From positions 2,852,001 through 2,916,000 of the forward strand of contig NZ_CP073696.1 in NCBI RefSeq assembly GCF_025264645.1: a stretch of DNA of 64,000 nt, read 5' to 3'. This document shows, piece after piece, positions 29,001 to 37,460 of the stretch. The stretch's first letter is position 1. Each line of letters starts with the position of its first letter. The notes beneath the pieces are model-generated. The model did not search any database, was not told where the DNA came from, and was given only the letters and a program-made list of their open reading frames with translations. A program made the translations under genes and the position numbers. The stretch is from Edaphobacter lichenicola (GTDB lineage Bacteria; Acidobacteriota; Terriglobia; Terriglobales; Acidobacteriaceae).

Positions 29001-31489
29001 ACTGCCTCATCGCTGCGATCGATTCCCTGGTAGAGATCGACTTGGAGGCAAGCCACCCCGACGCGCTCTGTCGTCGTGACAGCGCGAAGAGAAAGGCCTC
29101 GCAGACGTTCTTCGGCTTCGGCGATCGCTCCGGACGCGAACTCGCAATGCGCCCTGGCCAGTTCCAGCGCAAAGCTAAGTTCGCGACGCTGTTGCCAGCT
29201 ATCTTGTGTCAGCAACGCCGCTCCGATTGTTAGGTAATTCAATGCGGAGAGATAGGCGGAAGAGGCTTGGGCGCGCTTGCCGGCAAGTAGATTAAATTCG
29301 GCCAGCTGCTCGCGCTCTTCCGGCGCCGTCACCAGCCATGACGCGCGGTTGAGTTGGTTGACAATTTCGAAAACGGCATCGTCCAGCTTGCCAAGAGGCG
29401 TATGCGCGACCAGCAACCTGCCAATCTGAAGGTGTGTCTGCGCACGTTCACTCTCGGGAATCAGCGCGTAGGCAGCCTCCTGAATGCGGTCGTGGAGGAA
29501 GACATAGGATCCCTCCAGGCGATGGATCAGACCCGTGCGCACCGCTTCCAGGAGCGCTGCGTGGATCTCGTCTTCGGGTTGGGCGAAAACCAGATGTAAT
29601 GTTACGATCGGCGCCACGTTGCCAAGACAGGCTAGTTGCTGGAGAGCCGCCTGCGTTGACTTCGACAACCGCCGCAGCTTTCCGACCATCAGATCGACGA
29701 CGTTATCGGAATAGCCTTTGGCGCGAATCAAGTCGAGATTCCAATTCCACGCGGCCGAATCACGTTCAAACCAGACAAGCCCCTCCTCCGCCAATGAGGT
29801 GAGGAACTGGATCGAGAAGAAAGGATTGCCGGCGGTCTTCTGGTGAATCAATTCAGCCAGTGGATGAGCGACTTCCTGCTTGCACCGCAAGGCATCGGCA
29901 ACAAGCCGGCCTACATCGGCTGGACTGAGAGGTGAAAGTACAATCCGCTTCGTCTTTACTCCCACCTCACGATTGGCGGCGAGGGTCTGCATGAGCGGGT
30001 GAGACGAACTGACTTCGTTGTCGCGGTAGGCTCCGATAAGCAGCACATGATGCACGTCTGGATCGGCAACGAGGTGCTCGAGCAGTTCTAAGGTAGCCGT
30101 GTCCACCCATTGCAGATCGTCGAGGAACAAAGCTAGCGGATGCTCGGGTCGGGCAAAAGCGCCAAGGAAACGCCGGAATACGGAATGGAATCGGCCTCGG
30201 GCTTCGTGCGGCGGCAGATCTGCCAAGGAGGGTTGTCTACCGATGATGAATTCAAGTTCGGGAATAAGGTTGACCATCAGTTGGCCATTCGGTCCCAACG
30301 CCTCCATAAGGGCTTGCTGCCACCCGGCAACCTCAGGTTCGCTCTTGACCAGGATCTGACGCACCAGCGTCTGGAATGCTTGCGCCAGAGTTGCGTAGGG
30401 CACGTCCCGCTTGAACTGGTCGAACTTGCCTGCGGCGAAAAGGCCGCGTGATGAAATCAGCACCTTCTGCAGCTCGTTAACCACCGACGATTTGCCGACG
30501 CCGGAGTACCCGGACACGAGGACCAATTCGGCGGTTCCCTTCCCCACTACCCGCTCGAATGCCGCAACCAGATCCTCAACTTCATGTTCCCTTCCGTATA
30601 ACTTCTCCGGTATGAGCAGCCGATCGGAAGAGTCGTCCGCGCCCAGGGTGAACGGATCGATGCGACCATAGCATTGCCACTCCTCCAGGCAACGTCGAAG
30701 GTCGGTTTCTAGACCTGCGGCAGTCTGGTATCGCTCCTCTGCATTCTTAGCCAGTAGCTTCATGATGAGATCGGACAGCAGCTTGGGGACTGCACGACGA
30801 TCGACAGGCGCTACTGGCTTACGTGCGATGTGGCAGTGGACCCACTCCAGAGGGTCGGCGGCAGCAAATGGGAGCGTACCCGTAAGCATTTCGTACAAAG
30901 TGACGCCCAAAGAGTAGAGATCACTCCGAGCGTCAATCGAGCGATTCATGCGCCCGGTTTGTTCCGGAGACATGTAGGCAAGAGTGCCGGCAATGATCTC
31001 GGGCGGCACGGGCGCCTGGCGTTCCTGCCCCAGTTTGGAGGCAACTCCGAAGCCGGTGAGCCAAGCATGACCAGATTCGTCGACCAGTGCGTTCGCTGGC
31101 TTAACGTCTTTATGGATGAGTCCTTGCCGGTGAACATGGCTAAGTGCTGCCGTCAAGCCGATCGCGATGCGCAAAAAGCGAGTCAGATCTATCGATCGTC
31201 CTCTGTGCTGCTCAATGACCCGATCCAGCGGCTCACCACCCGGATCTTTAAGAATGAGGACTGTTCGCCCTTGGTGACGAGCGAGCTTGCGCGGCCGAGC
31301 CACCCAGTCCGAGTCGAGTTCGCAGGCTAGCGAATATTCGTGTTCGAGCCGGCGAAGATTCTGCGGAGACGGCTGTTCAGCAGCGACCGCCAGAATCGGC
31401 ATGGAGTTGTCGCGTTCTCTGCCGCGATAGAGAACGAAGTCCGCGCCCTCGCGAAGCGGCTCCAGTAAGTACTTGGAATCTCCTGCCAT
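26003..31489 (-). CDS. Giant kinase-like / AAA ATPase / GAF / PAS / sensor histidine kinase hybrid
   Basis: 1828 residues. Order: Ser/Thr-kinase-like domain (about 1-270), AAA/MalT-like ATPase with Walker A GYSGVGKSS at 327-335, a long alpha-helical TPR-like region (about 600-1280), GAF (about 1290-1450), PAS with PAC (about 1465-1600), then HisKA with phospho-acceptor His in LAHEISQPI and an HATPase domain with NSIEAM, DSGVGI and GTGMGLRI. The kinase domain keeps HKDVKPAN but has GFG instead of DFG (146-148) and lacks a clear VAIK lysine, so it is probably a pseudokinase. No membrane segment is seen: a cytoplasmic sensor. Two response regulators lie directly downstream. Its GAF-PAS-histidine kinase part is closely related to that of the gene at 32846. 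Confidence 0.95.
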   Translation of the reverse strand: MAGDSKYLLEPLREGADFVLYRGRERDNSMPILAVAAEQPSPQNLRRLEHEYSLACELDSDWVARPRKLARHQGRTVLILKDPGGEPLDRVIEQHRGRSIDLTRFLRIAIGLTAALSHVHRQGLIHKDVKPANALVDESGHAWLTGFGVASKLGQERQAPVPPEIIAGTLAYMSPEQTGRMNRSIDARSDLYSLGVTLYEMLTGTLPFAAADPLEWVHCHIARKPVAPVDRRAVPKLLSDLIMKLLAKNAEERYQTAAGLETDLRRCLEEWQCYGRIDPFTLGADDSSDRLLIPEKLYGREHEVEDLVAAFERVVGKGTAELVLVSGYSGVGKSSVVNELQKVLISSRGLFAAGKFDQFKRDVPYATLAQAFQTLVRQILVKSEPEVAGWQQALMEALGPNGQLMVNLIPELEFIIGRQPSLADLPPHEARGRFHSVFRRFLGAFARPEHPLALFLDDLQWVDTATLELLEHLVADPDVHHVLLIGAYRDNEVSSSHPLMQTLAANREVGVKTKRIVLSPLSPADVGRLVADALRCKQEVAHPLAELIHQKTAGNPFFSIQFLTSLAEEGLVWFERDSAAWNWNLDLIRAKGYSDNVVDLMVGKLRRLSKSTQAALQQLACLGNVAPIVTLHLVFAQPEDEIHAALLEAVRTGLIHRLEGSYVFLHDRIQEAAYALIPESERAQTHLQIGRLLVAHTPLGKLDDAVFEIVNQLNRASWLVTAPEEREQLAEFNLLAGKRAQASSAYLSALNYLTIGAALLTQDSWQQRRELSFALELARAHCEFASGAIAEAEERLRGLSLRAVTTTERVGVACLQVDLYQGIDRSDEAVAVGLRALRHLGVELPERATEADARRAYDAIWIRLGVRAIEDLIHLPLMSDPDSLATLDLMIRVAVPGFFDSYYLGVVTVCMAVSLGLERGHSDASCIAYAQLGMLAGAHFGQFDAGYRFGRLGCELVERPGLQRFQARTFETFGFVLPWTRDVREGRQFLLRGFHLANQIGDISYASYACGQLNTNYLLAGDPLIEAQRQAEHGLAFARRVGFGAIEGWILGQLGLIRTLRGLTTRFGSFDDDDFREADLEHELVRNPALALPACWYYIRKLQASFLAGEYADAMQAASKAQPMLWGTTSTLLEIAEYHFYDALCHAAVHESASIEDRKYHRAKLAEHLEKLDEWGHHCPENFASRAALVGAEVARIERREVDAERLYEAAISSASASDMAHNEALANELAGKFYLARGIEIAGHAYLRNARNCYDRWGAVAKVNQLDERYPRLRRERVPVSTTGVGEQAGQLDVETVVKASQALSSEMILPTLIERLMCIAVEHAGAQRGLLILVRDGESRIEAEAITGSEKIEVAVRQAVITPSDLPLSALHYVIRTRECVLLDDASNDEVYSKDEYVDRKRCKSILCLPVVKQNKLVGALYFENNLSPRVFTPGRVIILQLLASQAAISLENATLYADLQLQVGLLQHLPVSAWTLKPDGTPDFVNQIWLEFSGQTLDFVQSHPEAWMTAVHPEDREIAAKIFWKGVQSGQRFATETRSLRAQDGTYRWHLNQGVPLRDADGKILKYVGTTTDIDDQKRVEEALRQAQSDLARINRVTTMGELTASLAHEISQPISGAITNTNVCLRKLGHDEPDLDEVRAAVIRIGKDAQRAVEIIKRIRSQFERGAPNREILDVNEIYREIIALLRDEAGRYNVSMRTELATNLPKIAGDRVQLQQVAMNLIVNSIEAMKDVDGVREMIIRSQCAEDGGVLFSISDSGVGIRPQIADQIFDPFFTTKVHGTGMGLRICRSIIESHGGRLWAVGSQGRGATFHFSLPITIPSTI

Positions 31490-31850
31490 TTCAGCACGCT
31501 TCTATTATCAGCAAAGAAACGCCCGTTTTCACATGAAAAAATCGGATCTCGCGTGCGGATGGTGGCGCCGATCCTCCTTGATCTGACCGTCGCCGCCGAG
31601 ACGCCCCGCCGGACAATCCTGGACGCCAAACGCGCTTCAGAAGTGATGCGTCAGTCGCACCTTGGTATCAGTCGATACCTTCGTCCAATGGATTCATCTT
31701 CGGGCTTCTGGCGTAATCGGATTGCACTGTAACCGGCGCAAGCAAGGCACAACGCTACAAGCTTCTAGAGTCCCGTTCTCGCCGCTCTTGGATTAGGAGA
31801 AATCGGGGAGAGAAACTCATGATGGATCCAGGTTCGAGGGAGAGGACAAG
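31490..31850. other. Gene-free stretch between divergent genes
   Basis: About 360 bases between the start of the giant hybrid kinase and the thioredoxin-reductase-like relic; no feature recognised. The promoter of the kinase should lie here. Confidence 0.4.
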
Positions 31851-32370
31851 ATGTCGAATGGCGGGATAGTCATCTATGGGTGCCTGAATTCGGCCGAGAG
31901 TTACGAAGTCCGAGACTTCTTGACTCGCAACTGCTCTGACTTTGACTGGGTCGAGTTGAAGACAGATGAAGATGCAAAGAGGCTGGCAGGAGTCACGGGA
32001 CTTAGCGACCCTCGACTTCCTCTCTGCCTTATCAATCAGAACTCAAAACTCTATCGTCCTAGTCTACGTGACCTGGAGCTTCTGAAGGGCTACGCACGTT
32101 AGTTATCGAGAAGACCGCAGTCGGCGGCCAAGCTGGCAGCACTTCGAAGATTGAGAATTATATGGGGTTTCCAGATGGAATCAGCGGATGGGAACTCGCA
32201 AACAGGGCGCGCCGACAAGCGCTACGACTGGAAGCAGAGATCATCGTAGCCGGCGAGGGGATAGCGGGAGAGCATCAGGATGGCTGGCAGTTAAGCTGGC
32301 TCGCCAGCGGCGAGCGGATTGCTTCGAAAGCCACGATATGCGCCACCGGTGTGGAATACTCACGACTGGC
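31851..32370 (+). pseudogene. Relic of a thioredoxin-reductase-like flavoprotein
   Basis: The first piece (31851-32102) matches the middle, thioredoxin-like domain of the cNMP-binding flavoprotein at 51260, e.g. YGCLNSAESYEVRDFLTRN aligns with RGCAGDANLMHLQRFLVRN. It stops, and a different phase continues with VIEKTAVGGQAGSTSKIEN, YMGFPDGISG and ATICATGVEY, the FAD-domain motifs of the same family. The FAD-binding GGGPAG segment between them is deleted. The end is cut where an SDR fragment of the opposite strand begins (about 32370). It cannot make a working enzyme. Confidence 0.75.
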
Positions 32371-32552
32371 TTCTCCCCGATATCCCCGTCGACAAGAGCG
32401 AGTTCGTCTGACGCCTTGAAGGCTCCAGACTTGCTGATGTTGCGTGAGTTCGCAACCACGTTATAACTGCGATCGATAAAAGACTGCACGACGTCTGCTC
32501 CGATACCTTGCGAAGCGCCGGTTACGATGATTGTCTTCTGTTTGTTTGGCAT
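32370..32552 (-). pseudogene. SDR gene fragment, N-terminal 60 codons only
   Basis: From ATG 32552 (AGGAGA a few bases upstream) the frame gives MPNKQKTIIVTGASQGIGADVV, an intact SDR cofactor loop, then NVVANSRNI and LALVDGDIGE. The rest of the protein, including the Tyr-x-x-x-Lys site, is missing because the sequence switches into the flavoprotein relic of the opposite strand. The original start signals survive, so a short useless peptide may still be made. Confidence 0.75.
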
Positions 32553-32845
32553 TTTCGATCTCCTTGTAGCGACAGCTTCTGCCGCCATACAAAACAAGAG
32601 ACTCTGGCCGTGCGATATGGATGCGTCTCAATCTCTATGGTCCGGCAAATTATCGCTGTCGATTCTGCGACCGCCAGCCAACATGACTGCGACGCCACAA
32701 CAGTGGTGGAAGCTTTGAGGCACGCTCCATTTTAGGAATGCTACCAAGGTATCGATCGATACCTTCTTCTTCCGCACCTCAGGCATAATCGAATCATGGC
32801 ATTTTGAATTCCTAGAAACCAATCAGCCTTGATCCTGAAAAATCG

Positions 32846-35308
32846 CTATAAGGGCAGGCTGAAATGGAAGGTTGCGCCGGCCCCCGGGGAGCCGACCGCC
32901 CACATGCGACCACCATGTGCCTCAATAATAGACCGGCTAATCCGAAGTCCCATACCGGTACCGTGGAATTTCGTTGTAAAGAACGGGTCAAATATCTGTT
33001 CGGCCAGCTCCGTCGGAAACCCTGTGCCGGTATCGGAAACTGAAATGAGGATCTGCTCGTTTTCAACCAGCTGCGATTTGATAACCATCTCTCGTGCCCC
33101 ATCAACGCTCTTCATCGCTTCTATGCTGTTAACAATGAGATTCATCGCAACTTGCTGCAACTGCACGCGGTCGCCGATGATCTTAGGAAGACCGGCTGCC
33201 AGTTCCGTCCCGACCGATATGCTGTATCTCACTGCTTCGTCACGCAGTAAGGCGATGGTTTCTCGAGTGATCTCGTTTATGTCAAGAACCTCCCGATCAG
33301 GGACGCTTCTCTCGAATTGTGAGCGAATCCTTCTGATGATTTCAGCCGCACGTTGCACATCTCTTCCGATTCTGGTGACCGTCGCCCGTACTTTATCGAC
33401 GTCAGTTTCATCGTGGCCAAGCTCCCGCAGGCAGACATTGGTGTTGGTGATAGCACCGCTGATCGGCTGGCTGATTTCATGAGCCAGGGATGCCGCTAAC
33501 TCTCCCATGGTAGTCACCCTATTGATCCGTGCGAGGTCGCTCTGCGCCTGGCGCAAGGCCTCTTCGGTACGCTTCTGGTTATCGATGTCTGTGGTCGTAC
33601 CAACGAATTTGAGGACCTTTCCTCCAGAGTCGCGCAAGACCACTGCTTGCTGCAGAAGCCAGCGATAAGTTCCATCACATGCACGAAGAGACCGAGTCTC
33701 CATCGCGAAACCCTGCCCCGAATGCACGCCTTCCCAGAAGCTCTTAGCAGCTATCTCCCGATCATCAGGGTGAACGGCGCTCATCCAAGCCTCGGGATGC
33801 GACCGAACGAACTCAAGGGTCTGACCGGTGAAGTCGAGCCAAACTTGATTTACGAAATCCGGTGTGCCATCAGGTTTGAGGGTCCAGGCAGATACGGGAA
33901 GATGTTGCAGCAGACCAACCTGGAGCTGCAAATCGGTATAGAGGGCGGCATTCAGCAATGAAATTGCTGCTTGTCCCGCTAGCAACTCTAGCAGCCCAAC
34001 GCTGGTTGGTGTAAAGGCGTGTGAAGTCCGCGCATCCTCGAGAAGAAGGACTCCGGTCAATTCGTTTTGTTTGATCAGCGGAAGGCAAAGAATCGATTTC
34101 GAATGCCGGTCACGCAGGTAATCGTCACCGGAAAACGGGTTAGGTTTGGACGCATCATTCAGAATGACACGTTCCCGCGCCCCGATGACAGCACGGACGA
34201 GCGATTCAGGACCTGCGACTGCGGTGAACGACTCCTCGCGCAATGCGACTTCGACCTGATCACCGGTCGCTCGCGCCTCGGCCCGTCCGAGATAGTCATC
34301 GCCTGTCCGGAGTATTAGGAGTCCACGCTCCGCACCCGAGTTCTCCATTGCAATCGTCATGAGCCGCTCGATCAGCTTCGGCAGCTCGATTTCGCTCGAC
34401 AGCGCCCGAGAGGCGTTGACGGCGTTGGTCAGCATATGGGCGCGGGCAACACCAGTGTAGAGTCTGGTTGTCTCTCCGAGCAGAGCTATCAGAACAACGG
34501 TTGAGGTGACGAGCGAAAAAGCGCGGCCGGCATAAAAACCGTAGGTAGCGGTGGGGCGCGGACCAAGTCCGCCGACTAACCCTGTAATCGCCAGTTCGAC
34601 AATCATTGCAAGCACGACGACCATGAGCCATTGATCAAGTGCGGAGCGCTGAAAGACCCACAACACGCAAAGCGCGACAAAGCATATCGACATCGTGATC
34701 GCGGTGAGCCACCTTCCTGCTACCGGATCCACCGGCGGCACCAGGGCGAGCCACGCGATGCAACTCACCACGGCAAATACCCCCGTGACCCCAACGGTAG
34801 CCACGATCTCAATCGGAGTATGCGCCCCTGCCTTCGTGCCGTCGCGTTCCCTGAACCACAGGTAGGCGAACAGGGCCACGGGTAGCCCAAGATGCCACAG
34901 TAGGTAGACTCTGAAGTTGGTGTGGCTGCTTCCAAAGAGATTTCCTGTCGGCGAAACAGCGCCCGGGAACGTCAGCCCATGGGCGACGACAATCGCTGCC
35001 GAAAACAAGTATCCGCACCCCAGCGCCCAAAGCGCTCTCGAACGTGTAATCGAGAAGTGCGCCAGAAGAAGGCTAGCCGTGATGAGGTCGGTGACAGAAA
35101 CAATCGCATCAAATGCTGGAATGAAGCCATTGACTCTCGGCAGCGGTCTGGCGGCGAATGGAATTGAAACTGTAAACCCGAGAAGCAAAACCAACGCCGC
35201 AGCGACCGCAGACCGTGTCTGCCAGGGTTTCGGGGGCAGATAAGCAAGTGAAATCTGAGCATAATCGATGCCTATTCTGCTGGGGCTGAACCGAGGAGCT
35301 CGTGCCAC
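32846..35308 (-). CDS. Membrane sensor histidine kinase (MASE4-like, GAF, PAS, HisKA, HATPase)
   Basis: 820 residues. The N-terminal about 280 residues hold 7-8 membrane helices with the look of the MASE4 sensory domain (PFAARPLPRVNGFIPAFDAIVSV). They are followed by GAF (about 300-450), PAS/PAC (about 465-590), and a histidine kinase with His in LAHEISQPI, NSIEAM, DTGTGF and GTGMGLRI. From the GAF domain onwards it aligns almost without gaps to the giant hybrid at 26003, so the two arose by duplication and differ only in their input halves. It is on the same strand as the two response regulators, but a relic-filled gap and the giant gene lie between. It probably phosphorylates the same regulators. 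Confidence 0.93.
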   Translation of the reverse strand: MARAPRFSPSRIGIDYAQISLAYLPPKPWQTRSAVAAALVLLLGFTVSIPFAARPLPRVNGFIPAFDAIVSVTDLITASLLLAHFSITRSRALWALGCGYLFSAAIVVAHGLTFPGAVSPTGNLFGSSHTNFRVYLLWHLGLPVALFAYLWFRERDGTKAGAHTPIEIVATVGVTGVFAVVSCIAWLALVPPVDPVAGRWLTAITMSICFVALCVLWVFQRSALDQWLMVVVLAMIVELAITGLVGGLGPRPTATYGFYAGRAFSLVTSTVVLIALLGETTRLYTGVARAHMLTNAVNASRALSSEIELPKLIERLMTIAMENSGAERGLLILRTGDDYLGRAEARATGDQVEVALREESFTAVAGPESLVRAVIGARERVILNDASKPNPFSGDDYLRDRHSKSILCLPLIKQNELTGVLLLEDARTSHAFTPTSVGLLELLAGQAAISLLNAALYTDLQLQVGLLQHLPVSAWTLKPDGTPDFVNQVWLDFTGQTLEFVRSHPEAWMSAVHPDDREIAAKSFWEGVHSGQGFAMETRSLRACDGTYRWLLQQAVVLRDSGGKVLKFVGTTTDIDNQKRTEEALRQAQSDLARINRVTTMGELAASLAHEISQPISGAITNTNVCLRELGHDETDVDKVRATVTRIGRDVQRAAEIIRRIRSQFERSVPDREVLDINEITRETIALLRDEAVRYSISVGTELAAGLPKIIGDRVQLQQVAMNLIVNSIEAMKSVDGAREMVIKSQLVENEQILISVSDTGTGFPTELAEQIFDPFFTTKFHGTGMGLRISRSIIEAHGGRMWAVGSPGAGATFHFSLPL

Positions 35309-35667
35309 TAGTATACCTCGCCACCGACCCGGAGGCGGTGCCCAGCAATGGACGGAGTTTCGCCGCAGACAGGACGGATGTTGTAACGTTGCTGGATTAT
35401 TCTTTTGCCGCCAAACACGAGGATTGTCTCATGCCAGCAGACCATCTCCAATGCGCGTGGTGAAACAGAAGATGATTGCTAAAACAGATTTCATTTGAGC
35501 TCCGGTCATCCGTCATTGTTATCGACTGGATCACCTGGTCTGCATCGATTTAGGAGCTGCTCCGCGAGAAGGGCTTTGCGCCGCGAGCTGATGATAGGGG
35601 GGAGCAGGTCGGATAGAGTGGTTTGAAGGAAGTCGGTGGTGTGGCCGCAACGAGCATTAGCTAACGC
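35309..35667. other. Gene-free stretch
   Basis: About 360 bases upstream of the MASE4-like kinase gene; nothing recognised apart from its likely promoter region. Confidence 0.35.
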
Positions 35668-35760
35668 GGGCGCGGAGCTGGCCCTAATACTCCTGACAGG
35701 CGAGGACTATCTGGGACAAGTCGAGGCGCGAGCGACAGGCGATCAGGTCGGAGTCGCATT
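35668..35760 (+). pseudogene. GAF-domain fragment of a third histidine kinase
   Basis: About 30 codons read NAGAELALILLTGEDYLGQ then VEARATGDQVGVALPI. They align with the GAF segment AERGLLILRTGDDYLGR of the kinase at 32846. The fragment is in the opposite orientation and has no start, flanks or rest of the gene, so it is a leftover of a duplicated or inverted copy. Confidence 0.6.
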
Positions 35761-35939
35761 GCCAATCCACCCATTGAACGTTGCCACCATCTCCGTGAGA
35801 TAAAGCGAATCTTCTCACGATCTCTAGTCCTCTTGGGAGGATAAACTGACCAGCAAGTCGCAAAGAGGATTCAGGAAGGCGGCCAATCGGTCGATGTTCT
35901 CGCCGGATCGCCGTTGACTTCGTGCAGGTTGGCCTTCGA

Positions 35940-36675
<736 letters not shown>

Positions 36676-36999
36676 GAATGCCTCCAGGGAGTCTAGTTCT
36701 GCGCGCCTTTCGGCTGTCCCGCCTAACAATTCCAACTCTAAGGGCCGCAAGGATTGTGATGAGGATCACATATGGCCTTCAGGCACAGGCCCTTTGGGGC
36801 TATGACGGTGAGGGGCGTTCTTTACAGGCATGGTGAGGTTTGATTTGGCCAAAGGGCTGTTCGCCATGAAAGCGGTAGGACACTCGGGTCGGTTTAGCCT
36901 AATGGCGGACCGATTATCCGCTATTCGTACGGTTCGAACCCGCGAGACTCGTAAAGTTATTAAGTTCAGATAGTTACGCCCATGTAATGAGCCCAACTG
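36676..36999. other. Gene-free stretch inside the right end of the left island
   Basis: About 320 bases between the Old Yellow Enzyme relic and the GTACCG repeats. This is where an integrase gene would be expected for this island; none is found. Confidence 0.45.
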
Positions 37000-37016
37000 T
37001 ACCGAAATTGTACCGA
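37000..37016. repeat. GTACCG repeats, candidate arm-type sites (right end of left island)
   Basis: GTACCGAAATT-GTACCGAAA: two GTACCG units 11 bases apart, about 90 bases inside the middle att copy, matching the pair at 24043/24054 in sequence and spacing. Confidence 0.55.
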
Positions 37017-37107
37017 AAGCGAATTTCAGGCGAAACCGGAGGGCTAAGTCCAGCGACGTCAAACTTTTCAGGCTGTTTTTACGCTACTTTATATCATATA
37101 CTTACGG

Positions 37108-37165
37108 TGGTGCCGGGAGGGGGGGTCGAACCCCCACGACCTTGCGGTCGGCGGATTTTGAGTCC
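37108..37165 (-). repeat. tRNA-Leu 3' fragment, middle att site between two islands
   Basis: 58 bases aligned without gaps to 55515-55572 of the intact tRNA-Leu gene: CCA end, acceptor 3' strand, T arm, variable arm and anticodon stem/loop up to AGTCC. The only differences are four bases in the variable arm (ACC..GGT instead of AGG..CCT), which keep the stem paired. After AGTCC the sequence diverges completely. It marks the right end of the left island and the left end of the right island. Confidence 0.88.
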
Positions 37166-37296
37166 AAAAAACCGCCGTTTTGCACCACCTTGCACCACGC
37201 CGCACCGAGCGGAACAAGCTAATTATTATCAATAACTTACGCCGCGTTTTGACCTCGCACGGAATCGCACCAAAGCGCACCAAATTTCGGTACAAA

Positions 37297-37413
37297 GTGA
37301 CACCAGTAGTGACACCAGAAATAGCCCTTCGCCTCGGCGGACTTTCGGTCCGCCGAGGCATACACAACGGCTTATTCTTCGGTCCTGTCGGCTGGTGTCA
37401 CTACTGGTGTCAC
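37297..37413. repeat. Two direct plus two inverted GTGACACCAG repeats around a hairpin (left end of right island)
   Basis: GTGACACCAG lies at 37297 and 37309 (12-base spacing); its complement CTGGTGTCAC lies at 37392 and 37404 (also 12). Between them a 12-base hairpin, GCCTCGGCGGAC/GTCCGCCGAGGC, occupies 37331-37359. The same decamer pair with the same spacing is at 55415-55436, the other end of this island. These are candidate integrase arm-type or excisionase sites. Confidence 0.65.
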
Positions 37414-37460
37414 TAAAGATAGAAATCGCCGGTCTTCATGCGGGTTTTAGCGATCACGCA

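Noticed and set aside
36766..37062. Minus-strand frame of 98 codons beside the middle att copy
   Set aside because: No domain, and its 5' end overlaps the GTACCG repeats; checked as a possible integrase of the left island and not one.
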